Source: Flavobacteriales bacterium
GTDB lineage: Bacteria; Bacteroidota; Bacteroidia; Flavobacteriales_D; Crocinitomicaceae
DNA length: 50,351 nt
Assembly: GCA_947491305.1 (NCBI GenBank)
Contig: CANLIL010000015.1
Coordinates: forward strand, 1-50,351
Direction: 5' to 3'
Both the position numbers and the translations under genes were made by a program. Below, piece by piece: positions 1 to 9,436 of this stretch. Numbering within the stretch: the first letter of the stretch is position 1; each line of letters starts with the position of its first letter. Under the pieces are notes generated by a model. The model saw only the letters and a program-made list of their open reading frames with translations. It made no database searches and was not told where the DNA came from.

Positions 1-12
1 AACGCTTCAACT

Positions 13-1377
13 ATGGCTACTGAAACAACTAAAGGAACAAAAAAACAGCTTTCTTTTTGGCAAATTTGGAACATGAGTTTTGGATTCTTAGGAATTCAGA
101 TGGGGTTTGCCTTGCAAAATGGGAATGCAAGTAGAATATTAACGGATCTGGGTGCAAACGTAGAAAGCTTATCGTGGTTTTGGTTAGTAGCTCCTTTAAC
201 AGGTTTGATTGTTCAACCAATTATTGGCTATTGGAGCGATCGAACATGGTCGAAAAGATTTGGTAGAAGAAAACCGTTCTTTTTTGTAGGTGCATTGTTT
301 GCTTGTTTAGCATTAATCTTATTGCCAAATGCAGATAATTTCACGGCTTATTTCCCAGCGTTGCTAATTGGAGCAGGATTTTTAATGTTGATGGATGCTT
401 CTTTTAACGTTTCAATGGAACCATTTAGAGCACTGGTAGCAGACAATTTGCCGGATAATCAAAACACAAAAGGATTTTCTATTCAAACTGCATTGATTGG
501 TATTGGAGCGGTAGTCGGTTCGTTTATGCCTTGGATTTTAAACAATGTTTTCAATGTTCCAAACAATATTTCTGGTGTCAAAGTGCAACCAAATGTGATT
601 TATTCTTTCTACATCGGCGCAGCAATTTTTATGGGTGCTATCGTGTGGACAATCTTTAAAACGAAAGAATATTCACCTGAAGAACGCATTGAAATGGGCA
701 TTGTCAGTGAAGAAAAAACCAAAGAAAAATTTAAGATTCCAGCAACAATGTGGAAATTGGGATTGGTTCAGTTTTTCTCCTGGTTTGGTTTGTTTTGTAT
801 GTGGGTGTATACGACAACTGCTTTAAGAGAACACACCTATCTTTTGCCTACAATGGAAACTATTAAAGCAGGTTTAGCTTTAAATCCCTCAGATATTACC
901 TTGAAAAGCCAATTGAAGTTAAGCGAAGATTTGGGTGACTGGGTCGGTATTTTATTTGGAATTTACAATGGTGTCTCTGCTATTTTTGCGTTTTTTATTC
1001 CAATGATTGCACGAAAATTTGGAAGATCTAAAACACACGCTTTAGCACTTTTAATGGGTGGATTTGGTCTGGTTTTAATGTTCTTTATGCCAAATAAAAC
1101 GGCTATGATTTTTCCTATGCTGTTTATTGGGATTGCTTGGGCAAGTATTTTGGCAATGCCTTATGCAATGTTGGCGGGAGTAATTCCATCTGAAAGAATG
1201 GGTGTTTTTATGGGAATCTTCAACTTTTTCATCACCTTGCCACAAATTTTTAGCGCACTATTTTCAGGGCCAATCGTGAAACACCTGTTTGGCGGAAATG
1301 CTGCTTATGCACTAGTTATGGGCGGAATTTTTATGTTGTTTGCCTGTATTTTTACTTTAAGAATTAAAATTAAATAA
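13..1377 (+). CDS. MFS sugar transporter, GPH/SLC45-like, probable maltose importer
   Basis: Polytopic inner-membrane protein of 454 residues with about 12 hydrophobic segments. The loop after the second segment carries an SDR...FGRRKPF signature (residues ~75-89), typical of GPH/SLC45-type sugar symporters. The gap between the two six-helix halves lies around residues 215-240, and there is a longer charged loop at ~275-310. The substrate is inferred from context: the stop codon overlaps the start of beta-phosphoglucomutase by one base (TAATG), and maltose phosphorylase follows, so maltose or short maltodextrins are the likely cargo. Only 12 bases precede the ATG, so the promoter and any upstream operon members are outside the window. 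Family assignment is solid; substrate specificity is inference. Confidence 0.85.
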   Translation: MATETTKGTKKQLSFWQIWNMSFGFLGIQMGFALQNGNASRILTDLGANVESLSWFWLVAPLTGLIVQPIIGYWSDRTWSKRFGRRKPFFFVGALFACLALILLPNADNFTAYFPALLIGAGFLMLMDASFNVSMEPFRALVADNLPDNQNTKGFSIQTALIGIGAVVGSFMPWILNNVFNVPNNISGVKVQPNVIYSFYIGAAIFMGAIVWTIFKTKEYSPEERIEMGIVSEEKTKEKFKIPATMWKLGLVQFFSWFGLFCMWVYTTTALREHTYLLPTMETIKAGLALNPSDITLKSQLKLSEDLGDWVGILFGIYNGVSAIFAFFIPMIARKFGRSKTHALALLMGGFGLVLMFFMPNKTAMIFPMLFIGIAWASILAMPYAMLAGVIPSERMGVFMGIFNFFITLPQIFSALFSGPIVKHLFGGNAAYALVMGGIFMLFACIFTLRIKIK

Positions 1378-2018
1378 TGACAATCAAAGGATTAATTTTT
1401 GATTTAGATGGTGTTATTGTAAACACTGAACACAATCATTTTCTGTCGTGGAAAGCCATTGCAGATAAACTATCAATTTCATTTACAGAGAGAGAAAATG
1501 AACAATTAAAAGGTATTTCAAGAATCGATTCATTGAAAGTGCTTTTGAAAATGGGTAAAGTAGAAATTTCAACGAATGATTTCGACGCGCTTATCTTAGA
1601 AAAAAATGAACATTATTTAGCTTCGATTGCTGATTTGTCTGAAAAAGACATTTTACCGGGTGTAAAGGTTTTATTAGAAGATGCACAATCCAAAGGAATT
1701 AAAATGGCTATTGGATCTTCTAGTAAAAACGCACGTTTTATACTGAATCAACTAGGTTTAACAGATTATTTTGAAGCGATTATTGATGGCAATGGTGTTG
1801 CACATCCGAAACCACATCCCGAAGTATTTTTAAATGCAGCAAATGAGTTAGGACTTGAAATAGCAAATTGCATCGTATTTGAAGATGCAGAAAGTGGAAT
1901 AGAAGCTGCTTTGAAAGGTGGTTTTTATGTTGTTGCAGTTGGGAACCCTCATGTTGCTGACCAAGCGTCAGAATTTATTCCATCGATGTTAGATTTTAAT
2001 GTAGAAGATTATGCTTAA
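1377..2018 (+). CDS. pgmB: Beta-phosphoglucomutase (HAD superfamily)
   Basis: Cytoplasmic HAD-fold phosphomutase of 213 residues, converting beta-glucose-1-phosphate to glucose-6-phosphate. Motif I is FDLDGVIVNTEH, with D9 as predicted nucleophile and D11 as acid/base. The GSSSKNARF segment (~115-123) is motif II, HPKPHPEVF supplies the motif III lysine, and EDAESGIEA supplies the acidic motif IV. The SSSKN stretch and the helical cap (~15-90) fit the beta-PGM subgroup better than generic phosphatases. Its start overlaps the transporter stop by one base and its 3' end overlaps the maltose phosphorylase gene by eight bases, so it is translationally coupled on both sides. It would consume the phosphorylase product. 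Confidence 0.93.
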   Translation: MTIKGLIFDLDGVIVNTEHNHFLSWKAIADKLSISFTERENEQLKGISRIDSLKVLLKMGKVEISTNDFDALILEKNEHYLASIADLSEKDILPGVKVLLEDAQSKGIKMAIGSSSKNARFILNQLGLTDYFEAIIDGNGVAHPKPHPEVFLNAANELGLEIANCIVFEDAESGIEAALKGGFYVVAVGNPHVADQASEFIPSMLDFNVEDYA

Positions 2019-4287
2019 TTTATTTGAAATAGACGAATGGAAATTAATCGAAAATAGTTTCGATCCTGCAAAACAAGAACAAGCAGAAAGCATATTTTCA
2101 ATTGGGAATGGATCTTTTGGTCAACGTGCTAATTTTGAAGAAGCGTATTCTGGAAAATCGCTGCAAGGAAGTTATGTTGGGGGCGTTTATTATCCAGATA
2201 AAACACGTGTTGGTTGGTGGAAAAATGGCTATCCAGAGTATTTCGCGAAAGTACTAAATGCAACAAATTGGATCGGAATATTCATCGAAATTGATGGCGT
2301 AAAATTGGATTTGGCAACGTGTCAAATAAAATCTTTTTACCGTGAATTGGACATGAAAACTAGTACGTTAACGCGTAAATTCAGAGTTCAATTATCGAAT
2401 AATAAAGAAATTGAAGTGGTTTCTGTTCGTTTCTGTTCGATGCATAACCAAGAAATTGCAGCGATACGTTATTCGATTACACCTTTAAATTTCTCTGGGA
2501 ATGTTTCCTTTACGCCTTATTTAGACGGCAATGTAACAAATGCAGATTCAAATTATGATGAAGTATTTTGGGAAGCGGATGCACATAGAGTAGGCGATCG
2601 CAAAGGCGTTGTAAGCGCTCGAACGAAAAAAACAAATTTCTTGACAGCAACTGCCATGCGTTTTTCTTTTTGGGAAAATGACCAATTAGTGGAAATTCAC
2701 CCCAATACAAAGGCTGAAACCTTATATGTTGATAATCATTTTGAACATTTTTTAAAGCAAGGCTCAACGTATACGTTGAAAAAATATGTAGCAGTTACAT
2801 CTACGATTAATCATTCGGAGTTTAATACTGTTGCTGCTGCAATCAATGAAGTAACAGATGCTTATCGCGCTGGATTCGATGCGATTTATGCAGATCATGT
2901 AAAAGCATGGGATGAAATATGGAAAAATGCAGATGTTAAAATTGAAGGTGACAAATCAGCGCAACAAGCAATCCGCTTTAATATTTTCCATTTGTACCAA
3001 ACGTACACAGGAAATAACGCCAAATTAAACATTGGACCAAAAGGGTTTACTGGTGAAAAATATGGTGGCGCAACTTATTGGGATACGGAAGCTTATTGCA
3101 TTCCTTTCTTCTTGAAAACAGCCCCACAAGCAGTATCCCGTCAGTTATTGAAATACCGTTACAATCAATTGGATAAAGCGATTGAAAATGCAGCTAAATT
3201 AGGATTTAAAGATGGCGCTGCTTTGTATCCAATGGTAACGATGAACGGCGAAGAATGTCACAACGAATGGGAAATTACTTTTGAAGAAATTCACCGTAAT
3301 GGCGCTATTGCTTTTGCCATTTACAATTACATTCGTCATACGGATGATTGGGAATATGTTGCTGATTTTGGCCGACATGTTTTAGTAGGAATTGCACGTT
3401 TTTGGGCGCAACGTTTCAACTGGTCAGGGGCCAAACAGCAATTTGTAATGTTAGGAGTTACGGGTCCAAATGAATACGAAAACAATGTTAACAATAACTG
3501 GTATACCAACTATTTAGCAAAATGGTGCTTGACTTTTACGCTGGAAGTGGAAGAGAAATTGAATCACAAATCACCTTTATTACGAAAAGGAGAACGTGAA
3601 GAATGGCTCAACATTATTGATAAAATCTATCTGCCAAAATTAGAAAACACGAATATCTTCTTGCAACAAGATAATTTCATGGATAAAGTGTTGATGAATG
3701 CGGATGAATTACCTGAAAACGAGCGTCCGATTAACCAACATTGGTCTTGGGATCGTATTTTGCGTTCAGTTTTTATCAAACAAGCGGATGTTTTACAAGG
3801 CGTTTACTTGTTTGAAGAGCAATTTTCAATGGATGAAATCAAGGATAATTTTAATTTCTATGAACCGAAAACAGTTCATGAATCGTCCCTTTCTCCTTGT
3901 ATTCATTCCATTTTAGCTGCAAAAATTGGCGATAAAGAACGCGCCTATAAATTGTATTTAAGAACTTCCCGCTTGGATCTAGATGATTACAACCGCGAAG
4001 TAGCAGAAGGTTTGCATATCACAAGTATGGCAGGAACTTGGATGAGTATTGTGGAAGGAATGGCAGGAATTCGTGTGACGGAAAGTGGTTTAGAAATGAA
4101 CCCAATTATCCCAACGCAATGGAAATCATATACGTTTAATATTTTCTATAAAAACCAACCATTAACCATTTCAATTGGAAGTGAGATAACAATTGAAAAT
4201 AAAGGAGATAAAGCGATTACGCTAGATGTTTATAAACAAAGCATTAATTTTAATATTGGGGAGAAAAAAGTAATTGAGATGAGGTAA
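2011..4287 (+). CDS. GH65 family glycoside phosphorylase, probable maltose phosphorylase
   Basis: Cytoplasmic enzyme of 758 residues, the usual size for GH65 phosphorylases. It has an N-terminal super-sandwich (~1-290), an (alpha/alpha)6 catalytic barrel and a small C-terminal beta domain. The block NGEECHNEWEITFEEIHRNG (~412-431) contains the general-acid glutamate. GPNEYENNVNNNWYTN and the GLHITSMAGTW segment near residue 670 are further family signatures. The expected reaction is maltose plus phosphate giving glucose plus beta-glucose-1-phosphate, which pgmB, overlapping by eight bases, would use next. Relatives with kojibiose or trehalose specificity share this fold; the amylase neighbours favour maltose. 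No signal peptide is visible, consistent with intracellular phosphorolysis. Confidence 0.9.
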   Translation: MLNLFEIDEWKLIENSFDPAKQEQAESIFSIGNGSFGQRANFEEAYSGKSLQGSYVGGVYYPDKTRVGWWKNGYPEYFAKVLNATNWIGIFIEIDGVKLDLATCQIKSFYRELDMKTSTLTRKFRVQLSNNKEIEVVSVRFCSMHNQEIAAIRYSITPLNFSGNVSFTPYLDGNVTNADSNYDEVFWEADAHRVGDRKGVVSARTKKTNFLTATAMRFSFWENDQLVEIHPNTKAETLYVDNHFEHFLKQGSTYTLKKYVAVTSTINHSEFNTVAAAINEVTDAYRAGFDAIYADHVKAWDEIWKNADVKIEGDKSAQQAIRFNIFHLYQTYTGNNAKLNIGPKGFTGEKYGGATYWDTEAYCIPFFLKTAPQAVSRQLLKYRYNQLDKAIENAAKLGFKDGAALYPMVTMNGEECHNEWEITFEEIHRNGAIAFAIYNYIRHTDDWEYVADFGRHVLVGIARFWAQRFNWSGAKQQFVMLGVTGPNEYENNVNNNWYTNYLAKWCLTFTLEVEEKLNHKSPLLRKGEREEWLNIIDKIYLPKLENTNIFLQQDNFMDKVLMNADELPENERPINQHWSWDRILRSVFIKQADVLQGVYLFEEQFSMDEIKDNFNFYEPKTVHESSLSPCIHSILAAKIGDKERAYKLYLRTSRLDLDDYNREVAEGLHITSMAGTWMSIVEGMAGIRVTESGLEMNPIIPTQWKSYTFNIFYKNQPLTISIGSEITIENKGDKAITLDVYKQSINFNIGEKKVIEMR

Positions 4288-4304
4288 AATTTAATTTTCT
4301 GATT

Positions 4305-6632
4305 ATGAGATTAAAACTAGCTATTATACTGTTGTTTTTTATAGTTGCTCTTGCAAACAATGAAAACTTAGCACAGATAAATAATCCAAAAAAACAAGTT
4401 GTTCTTGAAGGTTTTTGGTGGGATTATTGGAATTCAAATTATCCGAACAAGTGGGCAAATTATTTAGTTGAGCTAGCTCCTAGATTAAAGCAACTTGGAA
4501 TTGATGCTGTCTGGATTCCTCCTACTATCAAAAATAGTGGAACAAATAGTGTGGGTTATTCTCCTTTTGATCAGTATGATTTAGGAGATAAGTTCCAGAA
4601 AAATTCTTTACCAACAAGAGTTGGGGATAAAGATGAATTACTTCGTTTAATTGCTGTTTTAAAAGCAAATGGCATTGATGTTATACAAGACATTGTTCTA
4701 AATCACGTTTCAAATGCTGGAAGTGCTACAGGTCAGGGTGGGGTTGATCTAACAGCTATTGATGATGGTGCTACTGCAAAATATAAAAATTTCAGGTATG
4801 CATGTTATAAAACTCCTGCTCAAAACGAATCCGCGCTAAATTATTTGGCACGTCAAGGTCGTTTTCCAAAGAATTGGCAAAATTTTTATCCGAATAATAA
4901 CAATGTTTGTTGTTCAAACGACATCAATTCACCTTTTTGGGGCCCAGACATTTCATACGAAAGCACTGCTTTTGGATTGAGTAGTAATGCAACTTTTAAT
5001 CCTGCTCAATCAGCTGATTACATGCGAAATGGCATTCGAAATTGGATGATTTGGTATAAAAAACAAGTAGGTTTCGACGGTGTAAGAATGGACGCTGTAA
5101 AACATTTTCCTGCTTATGTTTCTGAAGATGTTCTGTGGAACTTACAATTTGGCTCATTGTGGGCGAGTGGAGGCAATGACATGTATGCAGTTGGTGAATG
5201 GGTTGGTGGAGCTAATGAATTAGATAATTGGGCAAATGCAGTTCAAAATAGAGCAGGAACTTTTGATTTTTCTCTAAGAAATGCTTTAACAGGAATAATA
5301 TCAGGCAATGGAAATTATAATTTAGGGAATGTTCCAGCTGCACAACAATCTAATAGAGAACGAACGGTCCCGTTTGTTAACAATCATGACACCTACAGAC
5401 CAATATTAAGCGCAAGTGGTAATTATACTGGTTGGAATTCAGGTTCTCAATTAGGAACTCAAATAGAACCGAATGACCCAAGAAGTAGTGTTGTACATGC
5501 CATTGCTTTTGCAGTAGATGGCGCTCCTCAACTATTCTTCGAAGATTTATTTAACATTGGATACAATGGAAACAGGTTCAATCATCACCCATCTAATCCG
5601 CAAGAATTACCAACCTTTAGTGATGTTGAAAATATTGTTTGGTGTCATCAAAATTTACATTTCAAAGATGGAAGCTACCTTGTAAGATGGCAAGCAAATG
5701 ATGCATTGGTAATTGAACGTTCATCAAAAGCAATCATAGCAGTAACAGATAATTATTCAGTTTGGCAAAATTTAACGGGCGTTCAAACAAGCTGGTCGGA
5801 TGGAACGGTTTTAAAAGATTATTCTGGCGCGCATGGTAACGCATCGGTGATAGTCTATGGCGGTGGAAAAATAGACATTTCAATACCTCCATGTAATGGA
5901 ACAGCTCAAGAGGGCAGAAAAGGCTATTGTATTTACGCGCCAGATGGTATGCAAACAAATTACTTAAGACCATCAAAAACTACGGTTCAAGAATGGGAAA
6001 TGTCTGATGATTTAGGGGATTCTCATACAAACTCTTTACAGCAAGGCGGCGCTTTGCCTTCAAATAGTTTAGATTGTAGAGTTGTTGGGAGGGTTTATGC
6101 GCAACAAGGTGAACAAATAAAAGTAGAAGTTTATCCAGAGTCTTCATTAAATGGCGTTGTATTATCATTTGTAGATAAAGCGTGTGATTTAATTGATTCG
6201 TCTTTTTCCATTGGAAATTTTTCCGATTCTATTGTAGCAAGTTATACAGGATGGTATACCATAAAAATTAAAAATTTAACAGCGACGCAAGCAACTCAAA
6301 AATGTTGGATTAAAGCCATTTATAAAGCCCCTGCAAGTGTTACTGAAAATGGGGTGAAAAATAAATGTGCGTGTTCAAAATCTTCAACAGCTTCCTTAAT
6401 TGAAACATCAAATAGCTTGTTTAAAATTTACCCAAATCCTGTATTGAATCAATTGTATGTTGATATAGACGAAATATTAATTGGCCAGCCTTGGGAAATT
6501 TATAGCATCGAAGGTAAGTTGATACATAATGGAGTTTTTGATGCATCTTCAACGCGTATTGATCTGGTAAATCTAAACAAGGGTTCTTATTTCATTAAAA
6601 TCAATCAATCTATAATTTTGTTTGTTAAATAA
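4305..6632 (+). CDS. Secreted GH13 alpha-amylase with T9SS sorting domain
   Basis: Exported amylase of 775 residues. A signal peptide ends near residue 24 (LAQ), followed by a GH13 barrel. All four conserved regions are intact: DIVLNH (129-134), GVRMDAVKH with nucleophile D263, GEW with acid/base E298, and NNHD with D362. A C-terminal sheet domain (~to 510), an uncharacterised beta-rich region (~530-690) and a T9SS type A sorting domain (IYPNP near residue 708, running to the LFVK end) follow. It should be secreted through the outer membrane and bound to the surface or released, cutting starch to maltodextrins. It lies 17 bases after the maltose phosphorylase gene, so it is likely in the same transcript. 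Three cysteines near the barrel insertion (~200) may pair. Confidence 0.93.
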   Translation: MRLKLAIILLFFIVALANNENLAQINNPKKQVVLEGFWWDYWNSNYPNKWANYLVELAPRLKQLGIDAVWIPPTIKNSGTNSVGYSPFDQYDLGDKFQKNSLPTRVGDKDELLRLIAVLKANGIDVIQDIVLNHVSNAGSATGQGGVDLTAIDDGATAKYKNFRYACYKTPAQNESALNYLARQGRFPKNWQNFYPNNNNVCCSNDINSPFWGPDISYESTAFGLSSNATFNPAQSADYMRNGIRNWMIWYKKQVGFDGVRMDAVKHFPAYVSEDVLWNLQFGSLWASGGNDMYAVGEWVGGANELDNWANAVQNRAGTFDFSLRNALTGIISGNGNYNLGNVPAAQQSNRERTVPFVNNHDTYRPILSASGNYTGWNSGSQLGTQIEPNDPRSSVVHAIAFAVDGAPQLFFEDLFNIGYNGNRFNHHPSNPQELPTFSDVENIVWCHQNLHFKDGSYLVRWQANDALVIERSSKAIIAVTDNYSVWQNLTGVQTSWSDGTVLKDYSGAHGNASVIVYGGGKIDISIPPCNGTAQEGRKGYCIYAPDGMQTNYLRPSKTTVQEWEMSDDLGDSHTNSLQQGGALPSNSLDCRVVGRVYAQQGEQIKVEVYPESSLNGVVLSFVDKACDLIDSSFSIGNFSDSIVASYTGWYTIKIKNLTATQATQKCWIKAIYKAPASVTENGVKNKCACSKSSTASLIETSNSLFKIYPNPVLNQLYVDIDEILIGQPWEIYSIEGKLIHNGVFDASSTRIDLVNLNKGSYFIKINQSIILFVK

Positions 6633-6676
6633 TAATTTTTAATTTTATATACTACTTTTTAAAAAAATTATTTGTT

Positions 6677-9436
6677 ATGAAAAAATTATTTTTTTTATCT
6701 CTGATATGTTATTTTAATGGCTTCTACTCTCAAAATGCACTAGTTGGAACAGGCTTCGCTGCTGGTTGGGGTTGGGGTTGTAATCAAAACCATCAATTTT
6801 CCTATTTCGGATCTTCAGCAGGAACAAGTTTTATTTTAACTAAAAACGGGAATGGAACGGGTGATCAATACTTTAGATTAGGAATAGATTTTTCTGGCAC
6901 AGTCGCTCAAAACACCATAAATGTTGGTAGTGATGTACAACTAAGTTTAGGAACGGAATATAATTTAAATAGTACGTGTACTACAAGTGGCGCGATGTTT
7001 CTTAACGTGAGCAGTACAGCCCATAATTATGTGTTTAAAACTGAAAACGCGGGCACTAATCCAAGTCGTAAACTAATCGTTTTTTGTGTACAAGGAGCGG
7101 TTGCAACAATCAATAGTGTTTCAAGAAATTTTAATGCTGTAGCAGCAAGTCAATCACCAACAATATCTGCAACAATATCTGCCCCATTAAACACTGGGCA
7201 AGGAATCTATTTGAGATACACAACCGATAATTTTGCAACTTCTACAATCGTTCAAATGACGGGTGCGGCCTCAACATACAGTGCTTCTATCCCATCTTTC
7301 GCTTCAGGCACGAATGTTAAATATTATGTTTTTTCTTCTGGAAATGGATTAACAATCAACCATAGTAAAGCAGATTGGTACACCATTAATTTAAATAGTA
7401 ATAGTGGATCAAATTATTCATATACAGTAAGTCCAACGCAATACCAAGCTGTTAATTCAGGGAATTGGTCTAGCTTATCAAATTGGCAATCAGGTAACGG
7501 AACAGACTGGAGTGCTGCAGCTTCGTTACCAACAAATACAAGTGGTTCAATAAAAGTTAATTCGGGTGTAACCATTAGTTTAGACAATTCAATTACGTTA
7601 AATTCGCTCGAAAATAACGGGGTTTTAAATGCAAATGATAAAACAATTACAATAGCTAACAACGGGAGTTTTACCAATAATGGAACGTTTAATGCAGGAA
7701 CTGGTTCACTAATATTTTCAGGAAATAATTCGGTAAGTGGTACAGTAAGCTTTAATACCGTTCAAGTTAACGGAAATTTAGCATTACCAAATTCTATTAC
7801 CATTAATGGGGAATTAATTTTAAATACTTCCGCATACCTTTCAGGTTTCGCCCCTTTTTATGGCGCTTCGTCTAAACTAAAATATAATTCAGGTGGAAAT
7901 TATGGCAGAAATCTTGAATGGTCAGCTGCGTCTGGTGCGGGGTTCCCAAATGATGTCCAAATTTCAAACAACACGTCACTCGATTTGCCGAATTCATCAT
8001 TAAATGTTAGTTCATCCTATAGTATTTCTAGAGATCTAATAATTGATGCAAATTCAGCATTGTATATGGATTTTGGCGCAGGCAGTAATTCTGGCAGTTT
8101 AATAATTGGAAGAAATCTATCCATTGCTGGCAATCTTTCTTTTGGAGATGGTGTAGGTGGAGATGTAATTTTAAAAGGAAACTGGCTGCATTCTACAGGA
8201 ACGATTAATTTTAACAATAGGGCGCTTTTATTGACAGGGACAACAAATCAAACAATTGGAAATCCATCAACGGAAACATTCCAATTTTTATTTGTTAATA
8301 AATCAAATGGACTTGTTCAATTGAATACGAATGTAATCGTTAATTCTAAATTAACATTAACGGCTGGAAATATTGAATTGAATAGTTCAAATTTGACAAT
8401 TGGTCAAAGTGCTATTATTGAAGGATATTCTGCATCTAGTTATATATCAACTAATTCAACTGGAAAATTAATTCAAAATGGAATTACTTCGGGTTCTACA
8501 GCTGGTAAAACTTTTTTCCCAATTGGCCATGGATCTACTTATTCACCGTGTATTATAAATAATTCGGGAACCATGGATGATTTTTCAGTGAGTGTTAATA
8601 ACACCTTATTATCAAATGGAACAAGTGGAACTTCATTGAGTGCTAACAATGTAAATAAAACGTGGTTTATAGATGAAGCAATCATTGGGAATTCTTACGT
8701 TAATTTGACAGTTTTTTGGAATGTTTTAGACGAAGCAAGTTCGTTTTCAAATCAATCAGCATATATTTCACACTATCAATCTGGTAGTTGGGATAATTTT
8801 TCTAATGCTGTTGCAACCAATTCAAATGGATTATATCAACTAAGCAGAGCTGGGATTGTTTCATTCTCTCCTTTTGGCGTATTTGGCTCATCTAATTTAC
8901 CTGTAGAGCTTATTGAATTTAAAGCTACGTGTACGGATGAAGAATCAGTCGAGGTAAATTGGTCTACAGCTAGTGAATTTAATGCGAGTCATTTCATTCT
9001 AAAACATTCACGAGATGCTTTGTATTGGACTGATTTGAATCAACAACAAGCAGCTGGAAACTCAACAGAAACACAATTTTATAAGTATACTGAAAATGGT
9101 ATCGATAATGAAATTAATTACTATTTACTAGAGCAACACGATGTAAATGGGCAAGTGAAAAAATATGGACCTATTAGTTTAATGTGTTCGTTGACGGATA
9201 ATGAAATTGGTTTTTACCCAAACCCAACGAATGGAAATTTGTGCATTAAGAATTTGAATGATTTAACTACAAATTTTTCTGTTTACGATTTAAATGGAAT
9301 TCGTTTATACACTAATTTCTTAGCACCTAATTCGGTAAATAACCTTGAATTAGGAATTAAAGATGGCACATACGTAATAGAGTTTATTGGTGAAAACGGG
9401 GAAAAAACCTCGAAAATTTTACAGATTATTCAATAA
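6677..9436 (+). CDS. Large secreted T9SS cargo protein of unknown function in the glucan locus
   Basis: Protein of 919 residues with a signal peptide ending at YSQ (~19). The N-terminal ~130 residues are rich in Trp, Gly and Asn and look like a binding domain. A second beta-sandwich-like unit (~155-245) has aromatic residues and TTDNF and WYTINL motifs, reminiscent of carbohydrate-binding modules. Residues ~260-680 are a long run of Asn/Gly/Ser/Thr-rich short repeats (such as NNGSFTNNGTFNAGTG) suggesting a beta-helix or adhesin stalk. The LPVELIEFKA segment (~750) starts a domain common just before T9SS tails, and the end (FYPNPTNGN onward) is a type A sorting domain. It lies 44 bases after the amylase gene. 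The predicted role is glucan binding or adhesion at the surface; I recognise no catalytic motif. Confidence 0.75.
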   Translation: MKKLFFLSLICYFNGFYSQNALVGTGFAAGWGWGCNQNHQFSYFGSSAGTSFILTKNGNGTGDQYFRLGIDFSGTVAQNTINVGSDVQLSLGTEYNLNSTCTTSGAMFLNVSSTAHNYVFKTENAGTNPSRKLIVFCVQGAVATINSVSRNFNAVAASQSPTISATISAPLNTGQGIYLRYTTDNFATSTIVQMTGAASTYSASIPSFASGTNVKYYVFSSGNGLTINHSKADWYTINLNSNSGSNYSYTVSPTQYQAVNSGNWSSLSNWQSGNGTDWSAAASLPTNTSGSIKVNSGVTISLDNSITLNSLENNGVLNANDKTITIANNGSFTNNGTFNAGTGSLIFSGNNSVSGTVSFNTVQVNGNLALPNSITINGELILNTSAYLSGFAPFYGASSKLKYNSGGNYGRNLEWSAASGAGFPNDVQISNNTSLDLPNSSLNVSSSYSISRDLIIDANSALYMDFGAGSNSGSLIIGRNLSIAGNLSFGDGVGGDVILKGNWLHSTGTINFNNRALLLTGTTNQTIGNPSTETFQFLFVNKSNGLVQLNTNVIVNSKLTLTAGNIELNSSNLTIGQSAIIEGYSASSYISTNSTGKLIQNGITSGSTAGKTFFPIGHGSTYSPCIINNSGTMDDFSVSVNNTLLSNGTSGTSLSANNVNKTWFIDEAIIGNSYVNLTVFWNVLDEASSFSNQSAYISHYQSGSWDNFSNAVATNSNGLYQLSRAGIVSFSPFGVFGSSNLPVELIEFKATCTDEESVEVNWSTASEFNASHFILKHSRDALYWTDLNQQQAAGNSTETQFYKYTENGIDNEINYYLLEQHDVNGQVKKYGPISLMCSLTDNEIGFYPNPTNGNLCIKNLNDLTTNFSVYDLNGIRLYTNFLAPNSVNNLELGIKDGTYVIEFIGENGEKTSKILQIIQ

